Source: Ciona savignyi
Taxonomy: Eukaryota > Chordata > Ascidiacea > Phlebobranchia > Cionidae
Length of the DNA stretch: 64,000 bases
Assembly: GCA_000149265.1 (NCBI GenBank)
Contig: CH002032.1
Coordinates: 13,127-77,126, forward strand
Direction: 5' to 3'
The translations under genes were made by a program, and so were the position numbers. This document shows, one piece after another, positions 47,108 through 58,075 of this stretch; positions within the stretch are counted from its first letter, which is position 1, and each line of letters opens with the position of its first letter. A model generated the notes under the pieces. That model saw only the letters and a list, made by a program, of their open reading frames with translations. It was not told the DNA's origin and searched no databases.

Positions 47108-50100
47108 TTAGAGCGTACAAACGACGCAACGAACTTCTCTTCCTACCACGAAAGGCTCGCACAGTAGCGATGTACACTGGGTTTCCATCATGAATAAATA
47201 CGCCCCTCCTTGTGACCCCTGGGTGCCGGGAATAACTTGCGGTGTCTCGTCGACGCATATGTGGCTGGTGGAATGCTTGTCACTGTGCCCGGTCGCCATT
47301 ATGTAGCCCCGGTACTCCATGTTCCAACCGTCCGGGCAATCCTCTTGTCCGGGAATCATTAACTGCATGGAAATATATTTTGGTAAATTCCTTTTTTTTT
47401 ACTGAGCCAAGTTTCGAACCCATGATGGGCTCGGCTTGTCGCCAGGACCGTTTTTTTGTATATGTATCGGTCGCGTTTACCATTTGGCCACACGACCGTA
47501 CCCATTTTCCTGTTGTTAGGATAGAATAATCACTTTAATCCCAATTGATCGAATACCACCTGCAATCAAGCGAATCGCTAAAAGAGAAAAATTCGTGAAG
47601 AGTTTGCCTAGGTCGAGGGATTCAGTTACCTGGGTAACTTTGGTCTCTGCCAAGCAAATGGCACACGGGACAGAATGGTATTGAATGTTGAGCGATTCTG
47701 TGAGGGTAAGGTCGAATAGGGGCTTCACCCACGCGCTATCTCGATATTCAAGTCCGTACAAATACGAGGCACCTGGTAATACAATACAAAAGTATGAGTC
47801 CACGTTAGTGCCAAAGCCATTAATTTAGACCCGATACTCCAGATGAACCTAGTAAGTTACTGCTATACAGTAAAAAGGAAATAACATTTTCACATTGAAG
47901 GCTAAGTGTGTTGTATATGATTCACACGTTTTCTTTAAATTAGTAGAACCCAATAATCCGCTGGGTTCGGACAATGTTGGTTAAGTGCCTTGCCCAAGGA
48001 CATAACCAACTCGCTCGCGACTAGTTTCGAAGCTGAACACTTTTGGCTGAAAGGCGACAAACTAAACCACTAATTTGTCGAACGAAAAATTAATCATTTC
48101 AGTTGCAATAAATATGTGTATCAGATGTTTATGATTTACTGTATTTAAAATGCAAATACGAAGACAGACTAAAATTGTTAAGAATTTTTATCAGAAAATA
48201 ATTTTACTTTAATACAATTTTAATAAAAAATGGTAGCATATATATATACCGTGTGGTAAACCAGCACTACTTCAGATCGGGCGGTAAGACGGTCGTTATT
48301 ATGATAAATATAGTTTTTTCCTCCAGGGCTGGAAACACTTAAAGAAGACAAATAGAGAAACTGCTAATCAAAACTAAGAAAATTAATTCCACCCTTGTCC
48401 CACACACTAATTTTTACTCATAGAACTAATGCTAAATTATTTCCATTTAATGTGCAGTTTCTCTGCTTCCCTCTTTCCCTTTCTTTAATAAGTATTATTC
48501 TCCCAGGTCGGTCTTTTTGCAAATATTTTGATCCAAAAAATGAAACCAAACCTTGATTTCCATCGAAAAAGTGTCCAGGCGAATAACTGACATTGTGATG
48601 AATGCACATGAGATTGCTGGTTCCGCCCGTGTGGGTTGAAAGAGAGCCAGCGGCCGCTCCTGAAGTGGGATTTGCAAGGATTACTTTTTATATTGTGTCT
48701 GCTATCCAGACCTTTATGTTTTGTTTGGTTTTTTGGGTTTTCGTAAAATGTTTTTTTTACAAGACTAAGTTTCGTTTACAAAGTTGTCTCGCTACGACCG
48801 TATTTTTTAAAGACAGCGTTGTATGAATCGGTCGTGCTAACCATTCGGCCACACGACCTTTTACAGTAAATCTCCGGCCAAACGCACATTGTGGAAATTA
48901 AATCTCTGTCTTTAGACATTATACAATTGTAGTACGGTCGTATGGCCGAATGGTTAACTTGGCCGATACATATACCGACTCCTATACAAAAACTTACCCA
49001 TCATGGGTTCGAAACTTGGCTCGGTAAAAAAACGTAAAAAGCAATATACAATTGTTATGCAAACACAGCATCTTTACCGTGATAAATGAGCTTGGTTCGA
49101 CCATGGTTGGTGCAATCTTTTCGACCCCACCGCACGTAGGTCACGCCCTGGAAAACTAATAAAAGAATAGTTAACATGATGACACAACGACGGAGCCTCT
49201 TACTTTGCTCTCCCGTCGTCTGTATCACTACTTCTTGTGGCAACGCCTGTAAATAGAGAAAGCGTAGCTAAAGAGAAAAGTTTTATCAATGCTGTGTACA
49301 CTGCTATGTAGATATAAACACAGCTTAAGCTTAAACACTGTCTATTTTGCTTTAAAAATACATTTTATAAAATAAACAACGATATGAATTTGGGCAATGC
49401 CGATCAATCGTGGATATAAGGGGGTCTTACAAGAGCCACCAATAAAGCCTAGCTTTGTCATAATATCAACGGCCATATGGACTATTAGAACTTTAAACGA
49501 TTGACTGTAAGTACAGGCAATTGACCGGTACACACGCAGCTATATATGCATGACTATATCGACCTGTCCAACGCTACCGCTTCGCCGATTCCTGGTTAGA
49601 ACGGCAGCGTCTTCGGAGCGACGAACTCGCCTGAGTGCCGAGTCAAACTCTCTCATCTGGACATTCATGGCTTGCATCTGCCGTTGGACCCTGTGGAAAT
49701 ATTAGTTCCTGGTCTCTTAGACAATTTTTGAACCTCAAATGTTTCTCATGGATTACCTATAATACGGTTCAAGTCATATAAACATTGTAATAAATTTGAG
49801 CTGGCACCATATTGTTACTCAACAAAACACTCATTTAACTATCATGACTGGTCTTCGTAGTTTGGTTTATTTTCTGTTAAAAACGCAGCAGGAACTTGGA
49901 ACAAAATTGGAAAGAAAAAAAGACGGCAAAACGACAGTCGTTTAATCCAATCAATTAATCACTATATGTATAGTCAGACAGAAAGTTATCTATCGCAGGG
50001 CTTCCCAAACTTTTAAGCACGCGACCCCTCTCAATTTATTACAATTTTCTGCCAACCTTCTTTGCGTTAAAAATCCTTAACAGATAGAAATATACATAAA

Positions 50101-50772
50101 AAAATACAATAAATAAATAGTAGCTTGTGTCAAATTGGTGTACCCTTTGCGACCTCTAAGTTTCATTGCGCGACCCCCAGTTTGCAAAAATCTGATCTAC
50201 AGTATACATTACCGAGCACCTAGCGGGCTGCTCGCAACGTTTAACTTTGGTGGTACGAAACGAGCAATCCAAAGTAAACCTTTTATCCCCGCATTTAATT
50301 AGCTCTGACAAATGAGAATTACAACAGACTACCCCCTGTGTATCCGGTACCTCTAAATACTAAAGGACCGCTTGGAACGCTTGGATCGCATTAAGCGCTT
50401 GAATCGCTTGGATCGCTTATTACTATACTTCGTAATTACAAAAGCCATGATATTAATGTTAGGGTTGGGGTTAATATTAGTTATGGGGTTGAGATTAGTG
50501 TTTGGGACAGGGTTAGAATTATATTTCATAGCAATCTAGTTGATCCAAGCGCTCCAAGCGGCCCTGTAGTATCTAGTCAAGTACTAGCTTAACAGAATCT
50601 TAATTCAAACCTACCTGTCAAACTGGCGAGAATGGTAGGAACTGTAGAGGGTGGTACCAAGGATGATAAACATCACCCACACGCCCATTAACACATATCT
50701 TCGTTGCAAGAAAAGAAAGTTTAAAGCACACTTGTCCTGACCACGGTTTCTCTTGTCTTCAGATTTAATCAT
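47108..50772 (-). CDS. Type II membrane protein with short-chain collagen C4-like ectodomain
   Basis: Exons in transcript order: 50615-50772, 49564-49690, then 49078-49147 (or extended to 49246), 48552-48659, 47630-47772, 47108-47362. All phases agree, giving 286 aa, or 319 aa with the longer exon 3. Residues 1-52 begin MIKSEDKRNRGQDK and contain a membrane helix (YVLMGVWVMFIILGTTLY). Exon 2 is a charged, heptad-like stalk (RQMQAMNVQMREF). From GVTYVRWGRKDC onward the protein follows the layout of the terminal domain of short-chain collagen C4 proteins of sponges and other invertebrates: HTGGTSNLMCIHH, ASYLYGLEYRD, VPCAICLAETK, LMIPGQEDCPDGW and a final REVRCVVCTL. No Gly-X-Y repeat is present. 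Likely a cell-surface or matrix-associated protein held by the stalk (inference). Confidence 0.82.
47400..47505 (-). mobile_element. SINE-A, complete
   Basis: GCCAAGTTTCGAACCCATGA (reverse B box) and CCATTTGGCCACACGACCGT (reverse A box), in the last intron of the collagen C4-like gene. Confidence 0.87.
47911..48073 (-). mobile_element. SINE-B 5' half
   Basis: AGTAGAACCCAATAATCCGC, CTTGCCCAAGGACATAACCA and CTCGCGACTAGTTTCGAAGC, followed by a worn tRNA-like head, are the reverse complement of the SINE-B 5' part. In an intron of the collagen C4-like gene. Confidence 0.8.
48330..48490. mobile_element. MITE-like element (AAGAGGGAAA family)
   Basis: CAAATAGAGAAACTGC at one end and GCAGTTTCTCTGCTTCCCTC at the other are inverted. 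The interior is AT-rich with CCACCCTTGTCCCACACACT. Confidence 0.5.
48755..48858 (-). mobile_element. SINE-A, degenerate
   Basis: GACTAAGTTTCGTTTAC (worn B box) and GCTAACCATTCGGCCACACG (A box), minus strand. Confidence 0.75.
48933..49036 (+). mobile_element. SINE-A, complete
   Basis: GGTCGTATGGCCGAATGGTT (A box) and CATGGGTTCGAAACTTGGCT (B box), with CCGATACATATACCGAC between them and an A-rich 3' end. Confidence 0.88.
49996..50194. mobile_element. Degraded hAT-type element
   Basis: It starts CAGGGCTTCCCAAACT and contains GCACGCGACCCCTC near one end and GCGCGACCCCCAGTTTG near the other, ending ATCTG. The flanks ATCTATCG and ATCTACAG match at six of eight positions, as expected for an old 8-bp duplication. 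In the first intron of the collagen C4-like gene. Confidence 0.65.
50353..50576. mobile_element. MITE with 35-bp terminal inverted repeats
   Basis: The left end CTAAATACTAAAGGACCGCT continues to GGATC at 50387. The right end, read in reverse complement from 50576, is CTAGATACTACAGGGCCGCT and also runs to GGATC (50542), with only a few mismatches. The interior has extra GAATCGCTTGGATCGC copies and a G/T-rich GTTAGGGTTGGGGTTAATAT stretch. No coding frame. Confidence 0.82.
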
Positions 50773-51324
50773 TGCTTACTTTTTAATAAGGTATATAGGC
50801 TTTGTAAACGGTTCCTGTTTAATATTTGCAAATATACCATTACTTAACATTACATTTATACTACCACCACTCAACATACAATCACAATATCTCATATACA
50901 AATATATTCTCAGTATCATTAAAATATTGTTGGAACAAAAATGTAAAAAGTGTATGAATATAACTTAATTGCATTTTCACTGAAATCTCATTTGAAAATA
51001 TTATCCAGTTGCAAGATTACTTGATTAAACTTGTTGGACGCTTTCTGCACACAATCGCACCCTTTCTTGCTCCAAACTAAAGACGGCACTGTTTATGTTT
51101 ATTGGTATATTATACAAGGTTCCCTGGGTAATACATCAGTCAACAAATGTCTACAGCTTCTATGATATCGGTCGCCAAAAATCTGATATTCCTTTCTTTA
51201 GGATACATGAATTGATACATTTGAGGGTAGAGAAACCTAAAACATGATATATGCAACTGAATGTACTTTTCATTGAATGTGAAAAACAAAATCTTGCAAA
51301 GCACTTTTGCCGAATCAAACTATA
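50773..51324. other. Upstream flank of the collagen C4-like gene
   Basis: AT-rich. It should contain the promoter of the minus-strand gene starting at 50772. No exon or repeat recognised. Confidence 0.35.
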
Positions 51325-51484
51325 TTAGTTTGTGGCAGGAACCATCAACGCAAGTATACAGTGATCAGATGACTTTCGTATTGCTTTAAAAACAACATTT
51401 CGTTCAGACAGAAGTGCTTTCTCCAGAGAAAAGTTGGACAAAACTACCGCAACGTCCGGAATATTACAATTACCAGTTCCATAT
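51325..51484 (-). other. Possible last exon of an unidentified gene
   Basis: After a TATATGTTACAG acceptor on the minus strand the frame reads YGTGNCNIPDVAVVLSNFSL, later FKAIRKSSDHCILALMVPAT, then TAA at 51325-51327. The composition is protein-like, but no upstream exon with a matching phase was found between 51485 and 52390, so it may be a chance frame. Confidence 0.28.
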
Positions 51485-52394
51485 CTGTAACATATACTCC
51501 CTTTTGTTTTTGAAAACAATGTGTTTGGCTACGTGCCAGTCTTCAGACATAATTAAATCTTTAGCTGTCCTCCTATTGTTTTGTGCTTACTTATCACAAC
51601 TATATACTGCCACACCCTAAATGTAGCACTGTATTCAGGAAATGTGTACCCGTACATAAGCAGTAATATACAAATACAAATCAATAAATCATATATAATG
51701 GACAAAATAACATATCCGTGAAAAAATTATTTAAATGTTAATACGGAATATATTTAAATGTTGACACAGAATTTATTTAAATGTTTAAAGTTCTAAAATT
51801 AGTTAGTAATGTTGGCGGGCAATCGGTGTCGATTTTTTCCGGAGTGAAACGTTCCAGAAAGTATAAGGATGATTACACAAACATAATTAGTTTGTTTAAA
51901 CTAATATGGCTTTCTGCAACAGCTGAAAAACCCCACATTATGAAAATGATCGTAAAATAATCTTTCAGGCAGGCAGTTCTTGATGTCAGGTGGTCAATAA
52001 CATGAACTTTAACTTTTATCATGAGTCTTATTGAGCACAAGAATTACGTAACACCTTATTTTATAGCATAGTTTATACCCGTGATTAGGAAATTGCAAGT
52101 AGGTTATTACACTTGCAATCGTCAGGTGTCACTGGGGCCTTCTGTCACTTTTAGCACAAAACAACCCATTAGTCCATTGGAACAAAGGAATGTCCGCTGG
52201 GTGCCTTGGAGGAAAGTAGATAAACTGCCTATTAAAACTTTAAATTCTAAACCTGCTCCAAAAACTAATCTCAATCCCAACACTTTTATTTTTTACTCTT
52301 AGTTAGCGGGCTAGGTACCAAATCCGCAATGATACAGGCAGTCTAAATAAAATGTTCTGTTAAATGTGAATTATAAGCCAAGTCGCGTTATTAA

Positions 52395-53277
52395 CCCTTT
52401 AACTGCCGGCTGTTTTTTAGGTTATTTTTCGGCGAAGTCGCCTTAGGTTAGAAGCTTTTGTACAAAAAACTATTGATGTTAGCATGATATGATCAACAGA
52501 AAAGTTGTTCAGTAATAAATTTTCTTTTGTTTTACATTAGTTAAATTTTGATGACGTCATGCATTGTGCAATGACGTCATGTGTTTCTATTTAGATCAAC
52601 AAAAACTATCTTTTTTTCTCATTTACAAACAAAAAAGTATGTAGCAAAGTTATTTATGATTATCTTTGGATTATTTTTGTACTACTCTTTTTGTGATGAC
52701 ATCACAACTTGACTGATGACGTCGTAACACGCAAATCAAATTTTTTTTTTTTTTACTTTCGCTCAATGAAACACAAACACATAGCCACAGGAAAACTAAA
52801 ATGATGCAAAACATCTTCACAACGGTTCTTTATCACTAGAACTACTAAAAAATGAAGCACAACTGCTTACAGATTCACTATCAACAAACAAAATGGCAGC
52901 TTCTTCAACAGAATATCTGTTTTTACCCTCCAAAAGCTCAAAAAATGGCCTAATCCAAAATGTACAAGCGAAAAACGAATGAATTGTTTTCAAACTAAAC
53001 AAGCGAACCATGACAACAATAGTTGAAAACTAATCGGGGACTAAAACAGTAATTAAAACTAATTAAAACAACCAAAACCACACATATATGTATACGTTTT
53101 TTAAAACTCAAATAACTAAAAAAATTCAAATGCAAACCTATATATCATCTTATATTGGTAAACGCAGAAATTATTCAGCTCTCCAGCGCCATCTCACTGA
53201 TCAAAATCGGCCGTATACTTTTCCACTTATGCAATTTTTGGCGCTGTCGACTTGAGTCGACAGCGGCAGTTAAAGGG
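52395..53277. mobile_element. Non-autonomous piggyBac-like transposon
   Basis: Perfect 14-bp terminal repeats CCCTTTAACTGCCG (left) and CGGCAGTTAAAGGG (right) are flanked by TTAA on both sides (52391-52394 and 53278-53281), the target of piggyBac elements, whose ends start CCCTTT or CCCTAG. 883 bp. A minus-strand frame at 52817-53011 contains NRYSVEEAAILFVDSES and an acidic Ser stretch (SSSSDKE), the style of a piggyBac transposase N-terminus, then stops. The catalytic DDD domain is absent. Subterminal TGACGTCATG-type palindromes occur near 52550-52580. Confidence 0.85.
52817..53011 (-). pseudogene. Remnant of piggyBac transposase N-terminus
   Basis: 64-codon frame inside the piggyBac-like element. 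It starts MVRLFSLKTIHSF and ends in the acidic SSSSDKEPL run. Family resemblance rests on the (S/T)VEEA plus Asp/Ser-rich pattern only. The rest of the transposase is deleted. Confidence 0.4.
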
Positions 53278-53659
53278 TTAAGGCTTTGCGACATTATGGT
53301 AATGAAAGAGTTCACCCTAAAAGTCTGAAACCGTATTGTTGGCTATGTTATATACACTGTACACGCATTGCATTCCACGGCATCACTATAGTATTTGTAT
53401 ACAGTTTTGGACATAAAACTAAAAAAGCTTATCAGAAAAAATATGGAGCACGAAACATTTCTCGATATCTTCTTAAAGAAACGACTCGAAAATAGTGAAT
53501 CCGTTCAGTCAAAACTTATCAAGTAATTTCATGGGTTACAAAACCACCAAACTAACAGTTAAATAATTGCTATTCTTCTCCAGTTCAACCCTAAAATCGA
53601 CTGGGTTTAGACGACTTATACTTTAAGTGCCTGTGATGACCAACCTTTTTTCGATTTTT

Positions 53660-53950
53660 TTACCGGGATCAGACATTTCGGTATATGTATCGGTCGGCAA
53701 CACGTTTGTTTTACTGGGATCAGGCAATTCGGTATATGTATCGGTCGGCGACACGTTTTTTACCGGGATTGGGCAATTCGGTATATGTATCGGTCGGCAA
53801 CACGTTTGTTTTACTGGGATCAGGCAATTCGGTATATGTATCGGTCGGCGACACGTTTTTTACCGGGATTGGGCAATTCGGTATATGTATCGGTCGGCGA
53901 CACGTTTTTTTTTTACCGGGATCAGGCAATTCGGTATACGTATCGGTCGG
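53660..53950. repeat. Tandem array of about 50-bp units with alternating A/B forms
   Basis: GGTATATGTATCGGTCGGC recurs at 53680, 53731, 53780, 53831, 53880 and 53933, alternating steps of about 51 and 49 bp. A units have CAACACGTTTGTTTTACTGG, B units CGACACGTTTTTTACCGG, so the array is built from dimers. The core is the SINE-A spacer (GTATCGGTCG in reverse), so this looks like local amplification of part of a SINE. Long frames on both strands follow from the repeat. Confidence 0.93.
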
Positions 53951-53957
53951 CCACAAA

Positions 53958-54062
53958 CGACCGTACACCACTGACCAACCTCATAACCACTAAGCTAGGT
54001 TTTAACCACATGTCGGCAGCCTGCACAACGCCTCCGCTCTAACCGACTGCGCCACCTGGCGG
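53958..54062 (-). mobile_element. SINE-C, a second tRNA-like family
   Basis: On the minus strand: CAGGTGGCGCAGTCGGTTAG, then AGCGGAGGCG (A-box-like), and ATGTGGTTAAAACCTAGC (B-box-like). The head differs from SINE-A and SINE-B. It directly abuts the dimer array. Confidence 0.6.
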
Positions 54063-54988
54063 AATATTTAATTTAAACAGACCTTGCTTCAAGTACACGG
54101 TCACAACAAATTGTTTTTTTTGCAGTTCATTAGCAGTGAACACTTAAAATTGTATTCTAATGATTAAACCGTGTTAAAAATAAAAGTTGTGTTCTAATGA
54201 TTGTTTTGTAATTTTACCTAAGGCAGAAACAGAAGTATTTTTAAAAGTTCGAGATGGAGACATGATGGAAAACTTTTTATGGTCACATTTTTTGTTTTTT
54301 TGAGTTTCAAGACCATGCAAGCTCAATAAACAAAATTTAGAATATGTGTATTACGAGGAGACAAAACCGTGTTCTTCTAGAAAGTTCTAAAAGGAAGTTA
54401 TCAGAAGTTAGTGCGTAATAACTTCCCGATTCATGCACGATAAGGGTTTACAAAATTCGCTTCTCCTGTTAATACCAGGCTTCGCATTTAATATGTCCTG
54501 TTTATAGAATCTGCACCATCGACTATACTAATGCATAGTGACTATAGTTTACGTCACATTGAATCCTTATAACACAATATAGTATGTTGTATATTTCTGC
54601 TCGGTTATTGTATTACACAGCATCACCGAGAATAACATTGTGTGATAATTCCATATATTTGTATGTATTTCTTCACATCAGGTTTAAACTAGTGTTAATA
54701 TGTTTGCTATAATATCCTAAAACAAGGTAGACATTTATGGTTTTTGTTTATTTATGTCCTTTTAAGTTTTTTTTCGCTTCTGCTTCTTCATCTGCCAACA
54801 TTTCTAAAAATTAAACAAAATTTTAAAGTTTAATAAAAATATAGATTTTTCTGTACTATGATGTTAATGAATTAACTTTGGTTGTTTTTCCCACTTAGAC
54901 TTGGTATTGTTAACTTTCACTCTACATTTTTTAGAACAGCTAATTTTACCAAACAAATTAAAAATTACATTTTTAACCTATACCAACA

Positions 54989-55280
54989 TTAAGAGTAGGC
55001 GATTTTTTTCAAAACAATTTCACCGGAAGCAAACAAATCATTAACTGATACCCCAATTGTGACTTGGCAGAACCGACTAATGTTACATTTTGCCCGCATA
55101 GAAGTCTGTAAATATAGTGTAGGTGAATCTACAAAATGTAAAGTATAGTTTGCCTCGAATTTGTTGTTGCTGCTGCTCGTAGCTTCCCCACACCCATCTA
55201 CGTCTTCCAGCGTCGGCGACTTCATTCTTCACAAGCAGCAAGAGCGCGAGCAAAATAATGACTGACTTGTTCATCTGCAT
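54989..55280 (-). pseudogene. Candidate secreted peptide gene with a one-base frame break
   Basis: From ATG at 55280: MQMNKSVIILLALLLLVKNE, a good signal peptide, then in the same frame GRRRWVWGSYEQQQQQ and a stop near 55083. Shifted by one base, a second frame (ATG at 55225) stays open as EDVDGCGEATSSSNNKFEAN through SMRAKCNISRFCQVT to a stop at 54989. Joining the two would need a one-base change in the overlap (about 55200-55240). It could be a broken gene, a sequencing indel, or simply the first frame. A further minus-strand frame at about 54755-54803 (MLADEEAEAKKNLKGHK) could be a 3' exon, but no donor links it. No family recognised. Confidence 0.35.
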
Positions 55281-56700
55281 AAAGTAATTTTAGAACAGTC
55301 GTGCGTTCGAAGGATTAACTCTACTGATTCATACGCCGTTTTCCAAAAAAGGGTCTTCTTAGCGAAGAGCGTATCGTATGGGTTTGAAACCTAGCTTTGA
55401 AAAAACAGAAAAATGATATCTACACCACTACAGTATACAATACACAATTGGGGATTAACGCGATTAATAGCCAGACAACAAAAAAGTTAAACCAACCTTA
55501 AGGCTTTCTTTCTTGAAAATTGTTTTTGTACTGTAAAGGTTGCAGAACGTCAATTATTTTTTTCGTGATATGATCATAGGAAAATCGAAAATCGCAATAC
55601 CTTACCCGTTAGGCCTATCTCTTAAAAGAAACGAAACTCGAAAATCGTGCATCCGGTGTTGCGATATCGTTGCGCTATTCAATTTAAGACCTCTATGTTG
55701 ATAGGTTTTAACGTGTGGTATAAGACCGTCGGTCAGCACATTTAAATAATTAAGCTATTTTTCTAAGTTACAAAAGACATTGCCCCATTTTTAACATTTG
55801 GTAACTTTATGTTTGGGGCTTTGGATTATTGTTATTTAGTTGGAACATGTCCCTTTGGTGCACCACATTTTGCCTCGTTTAATAAGAGATCGTTTTCAGT
55901 ACAGACTGACAATTAAAATGTGTCCCTTGCGGAGGGTGTAAGCTAAAAATATAAATAAAAACTTCTCCGCAATAGTTTTAAAAATCCGGTCCAACCTTTA
56001 AGTTTTTACCAACCTTCAAGTTTGAAATAGTTCTTTAGGTTCTCCAACATGGTTTAAACGACTCGAATTTAGCGTATAATATACAGCCGATGTCAATCAC
56101 GAACCAAGAAGTAGGGAGTTCAAAACCTGACAGAATTAACTTTGAAATGAACCTTGACTAGTTTTGTTTCTTATCTGCCATTTGTATTAAAGGTTGACTA
56201 ACTTTTTTCGCAATTAATTCTTCGGTGGACTTTTCAGGAAAATTAGTAAAGGGAAATGTATTTTTTGGTGTTTTAACCGATACCCACAATTGTCACTTAC
56301 ATATTTTGAATATAAACAAGACAATCACACGTTTGTTCATCATTCGATTTTTGCAAAGATTATACACGGCAAAGAGTACAGTGTTGCCCCTCCGCACCAA
56401 GAACGGAATAAAGAAACTATTTTAGGCTATTGGCCTTAGTTTTGAGGATGGGCTCGTTGCCATGACCGTTTTTTGTATATATAATATATATATTTATGTT
56501 TAAATGTATCGGTCGCGTTAACCATTCGGTACGGAATTAAGGAAATACCGATTATCCGTATAGAACGAAATTTCGTTGACGACATCGTGGGAGCAATAGA
56601 AGTAACTTTATTCGTAATCTATCCACCAGTTTTAATAACTTAATCGTTAAATTGAACAAGATGCTATTAAATTAACAAATTATCACAATATTTCGTCCGA
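55281..56700. other. Gene-poor segment with SINE-A fragments
   Basis: 5'-truncated SINE-A at 55330-55412 (plus; ATGGGTTTGAAACCTAGC) and SINE-A at 56447-56530 (minus; ATGTATCGGTCGCGTTAACC, with an inserted TA run). No exon recognised. Confidence 0.5.
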
Positions 56701-56702
56701 AC

Positions 56703-56943
56703 GCCAGCCTGGTGGTTTAGTGCGTAGCCTTTCAACCGAAAGGTGGTCGCTAGCTAGTCAGTTATGTCCTTGGGCAAGTCACTTAACAGATACTGCCTAA
56801 ACCCTGCGGATTAATGGGTTCTACTAAATGAAGGAACGGATGTGTATCATATACAAAACACTGCAATAGCACCGATAAGCCTACGGTCGACGCAAGGTGA
56901 TTGGTTTTTCCATTGAAGAGGATAAACAAGACTATATCTTATT
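56703..56943 (+). mobile_element. SINE-B, near full length
   Basis: GCCTGGTGGTTTAGTGCGTA head, GTTATGTCCTTGGGCAAGTC body and a shortened core and tail (TTTTCCATTGAAGAGGATAA). Confidence 0.82.
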
Positions 56944-57084
56944 TCGTTTTAAGATTTATGATGTGACCATGTTGGGAACTTTAAAAGAAAATTTGAAATC
57001 GGAAATTGTATAGATAGGTTATCGTAAATTTTTGACAATAATCGTCAGACAGACCCACATTGGTCCGACTGAATCGTTTTATAT

Positions 57085-57510
57085 GCTAGTGTGCCGCCGT
57101 TTGGCTGTAGGGTTTCTGGTATGAATATAGTCGCTAGCTGATCGCTTGTGTCATTTAAGGCACTTATGTGGAGCCTCGTGTTTAAACGGTTAACGCGGCC
57201 GATACACATACCGAAATATATACAAAAAAACGTCTTAGAAACGAACCCATGATAGGTTCGAAACTAAACCAGGTAAAAAAAATAATACATTTATCGGATA
57301 TCGTCCGAATCCAGTGGACTTATGCATTCTACTGAATTAAAAAAAACATATCAATCATGTACCATAAAGTGCAATATCTCCGGTAACCTGGCGGTTACTC
57401 GTTTGAGGACATTATGTACGTTTTCACGGCGTAATTTGTCAATTACCATTGTGATAATGCCCCTTGGATTTTACATTTCACGGGATAAACATGATTATTC
57501 AATTCCATCT
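57085..57510 (+). mobile_element. SINE-B interrupted by a SINE-A (nested insertion)
   Basis: SINE-B sequence up to ...CATTTAAGGCACTTATG (57171) resumes after 57284 with CGGATATCGTCCGAATCCAG and the CACGGGATAAACATGATTAT tail. Between them is a complete SINE-A (57172-57283: ACGGTTAACGCGGCCGATAC, GATAGGTTCGAAACTAAACC, A-rich end). This orders the two insertions in time. Confidence 0.83.
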
Positions 57511-57879
57511 TACATGAGTGCAATGCCTATAATTTGATTTTATCATAACAGACAATCCAATTTAAAAGTAATCAAAAAACTGCATAATTAATTTTGAAAT
57601 ATTTATCTTATAGCGCCACCTACTGAAGAAGGATTTTACACTGTTATTTCGGCTTATGGAGATAGAGAGCATTAACTTTGTACGAACAGTTGGAGCCAGC
57701 GACCGTTCGTGGGATATTGTTTATATTCGTTGTCTGAAGAATTCGTTTCTTAGTAAAGTAGATTTACCCGTGTTGTTATCGAACACAAGCTCAAGTCTTG
57801 TCGTTATAAGATTATCAGTGATGTGGATTTTTAGATTAAACATCAGCTACGTAGCATTGTAAAGAGCTAACTACAGTAC

Positions 57880-58075
57880 TTCAGCTAACTACAACTCTGC
57901 TTAGAAGCAAAAGAGTGAAAGAGGAAAACTGCACAGTAGAATGAAGATTAGGACTTTAGGGTAAATGTTAGTCCGAATTACAGTTAAGGTTAGTTCTGGG
58001 GTTAAGATTAGTGTTTAGGCGAGTGTAAGTATTATTTTCCATTGTTTTAATGAGCAGTTTTCCTACGTTTAGTGT
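57880..58075. mobile_element. MITE-like element (AAGAGGAAAA family)
   Basis: AAAGAGTGAAAGAGGAAAAC near one end and GAGCAGTTTTCCTACG near the other, with an interior GTTAGTTCTGGGGTTAAGAT resembling the MITE-like copies near 50460 and 60830. Confidence 0.45.

Noticed and set aside
49091..49146. 56-nt intron inside the extended exon 3 of the collagen C4-like gene (GTAAGAGG...TTTTCCAG)
   Set aside because: Splicing it out breaks the reading frame. The same CAG works in phase as an alternative acceptor from the preceding exon instead.
53627..54042. Overlapping plus- and minus-strand frames of 80-115 codons
   Set aside because: They follow the 51/49-bp repeat and change frame between units.
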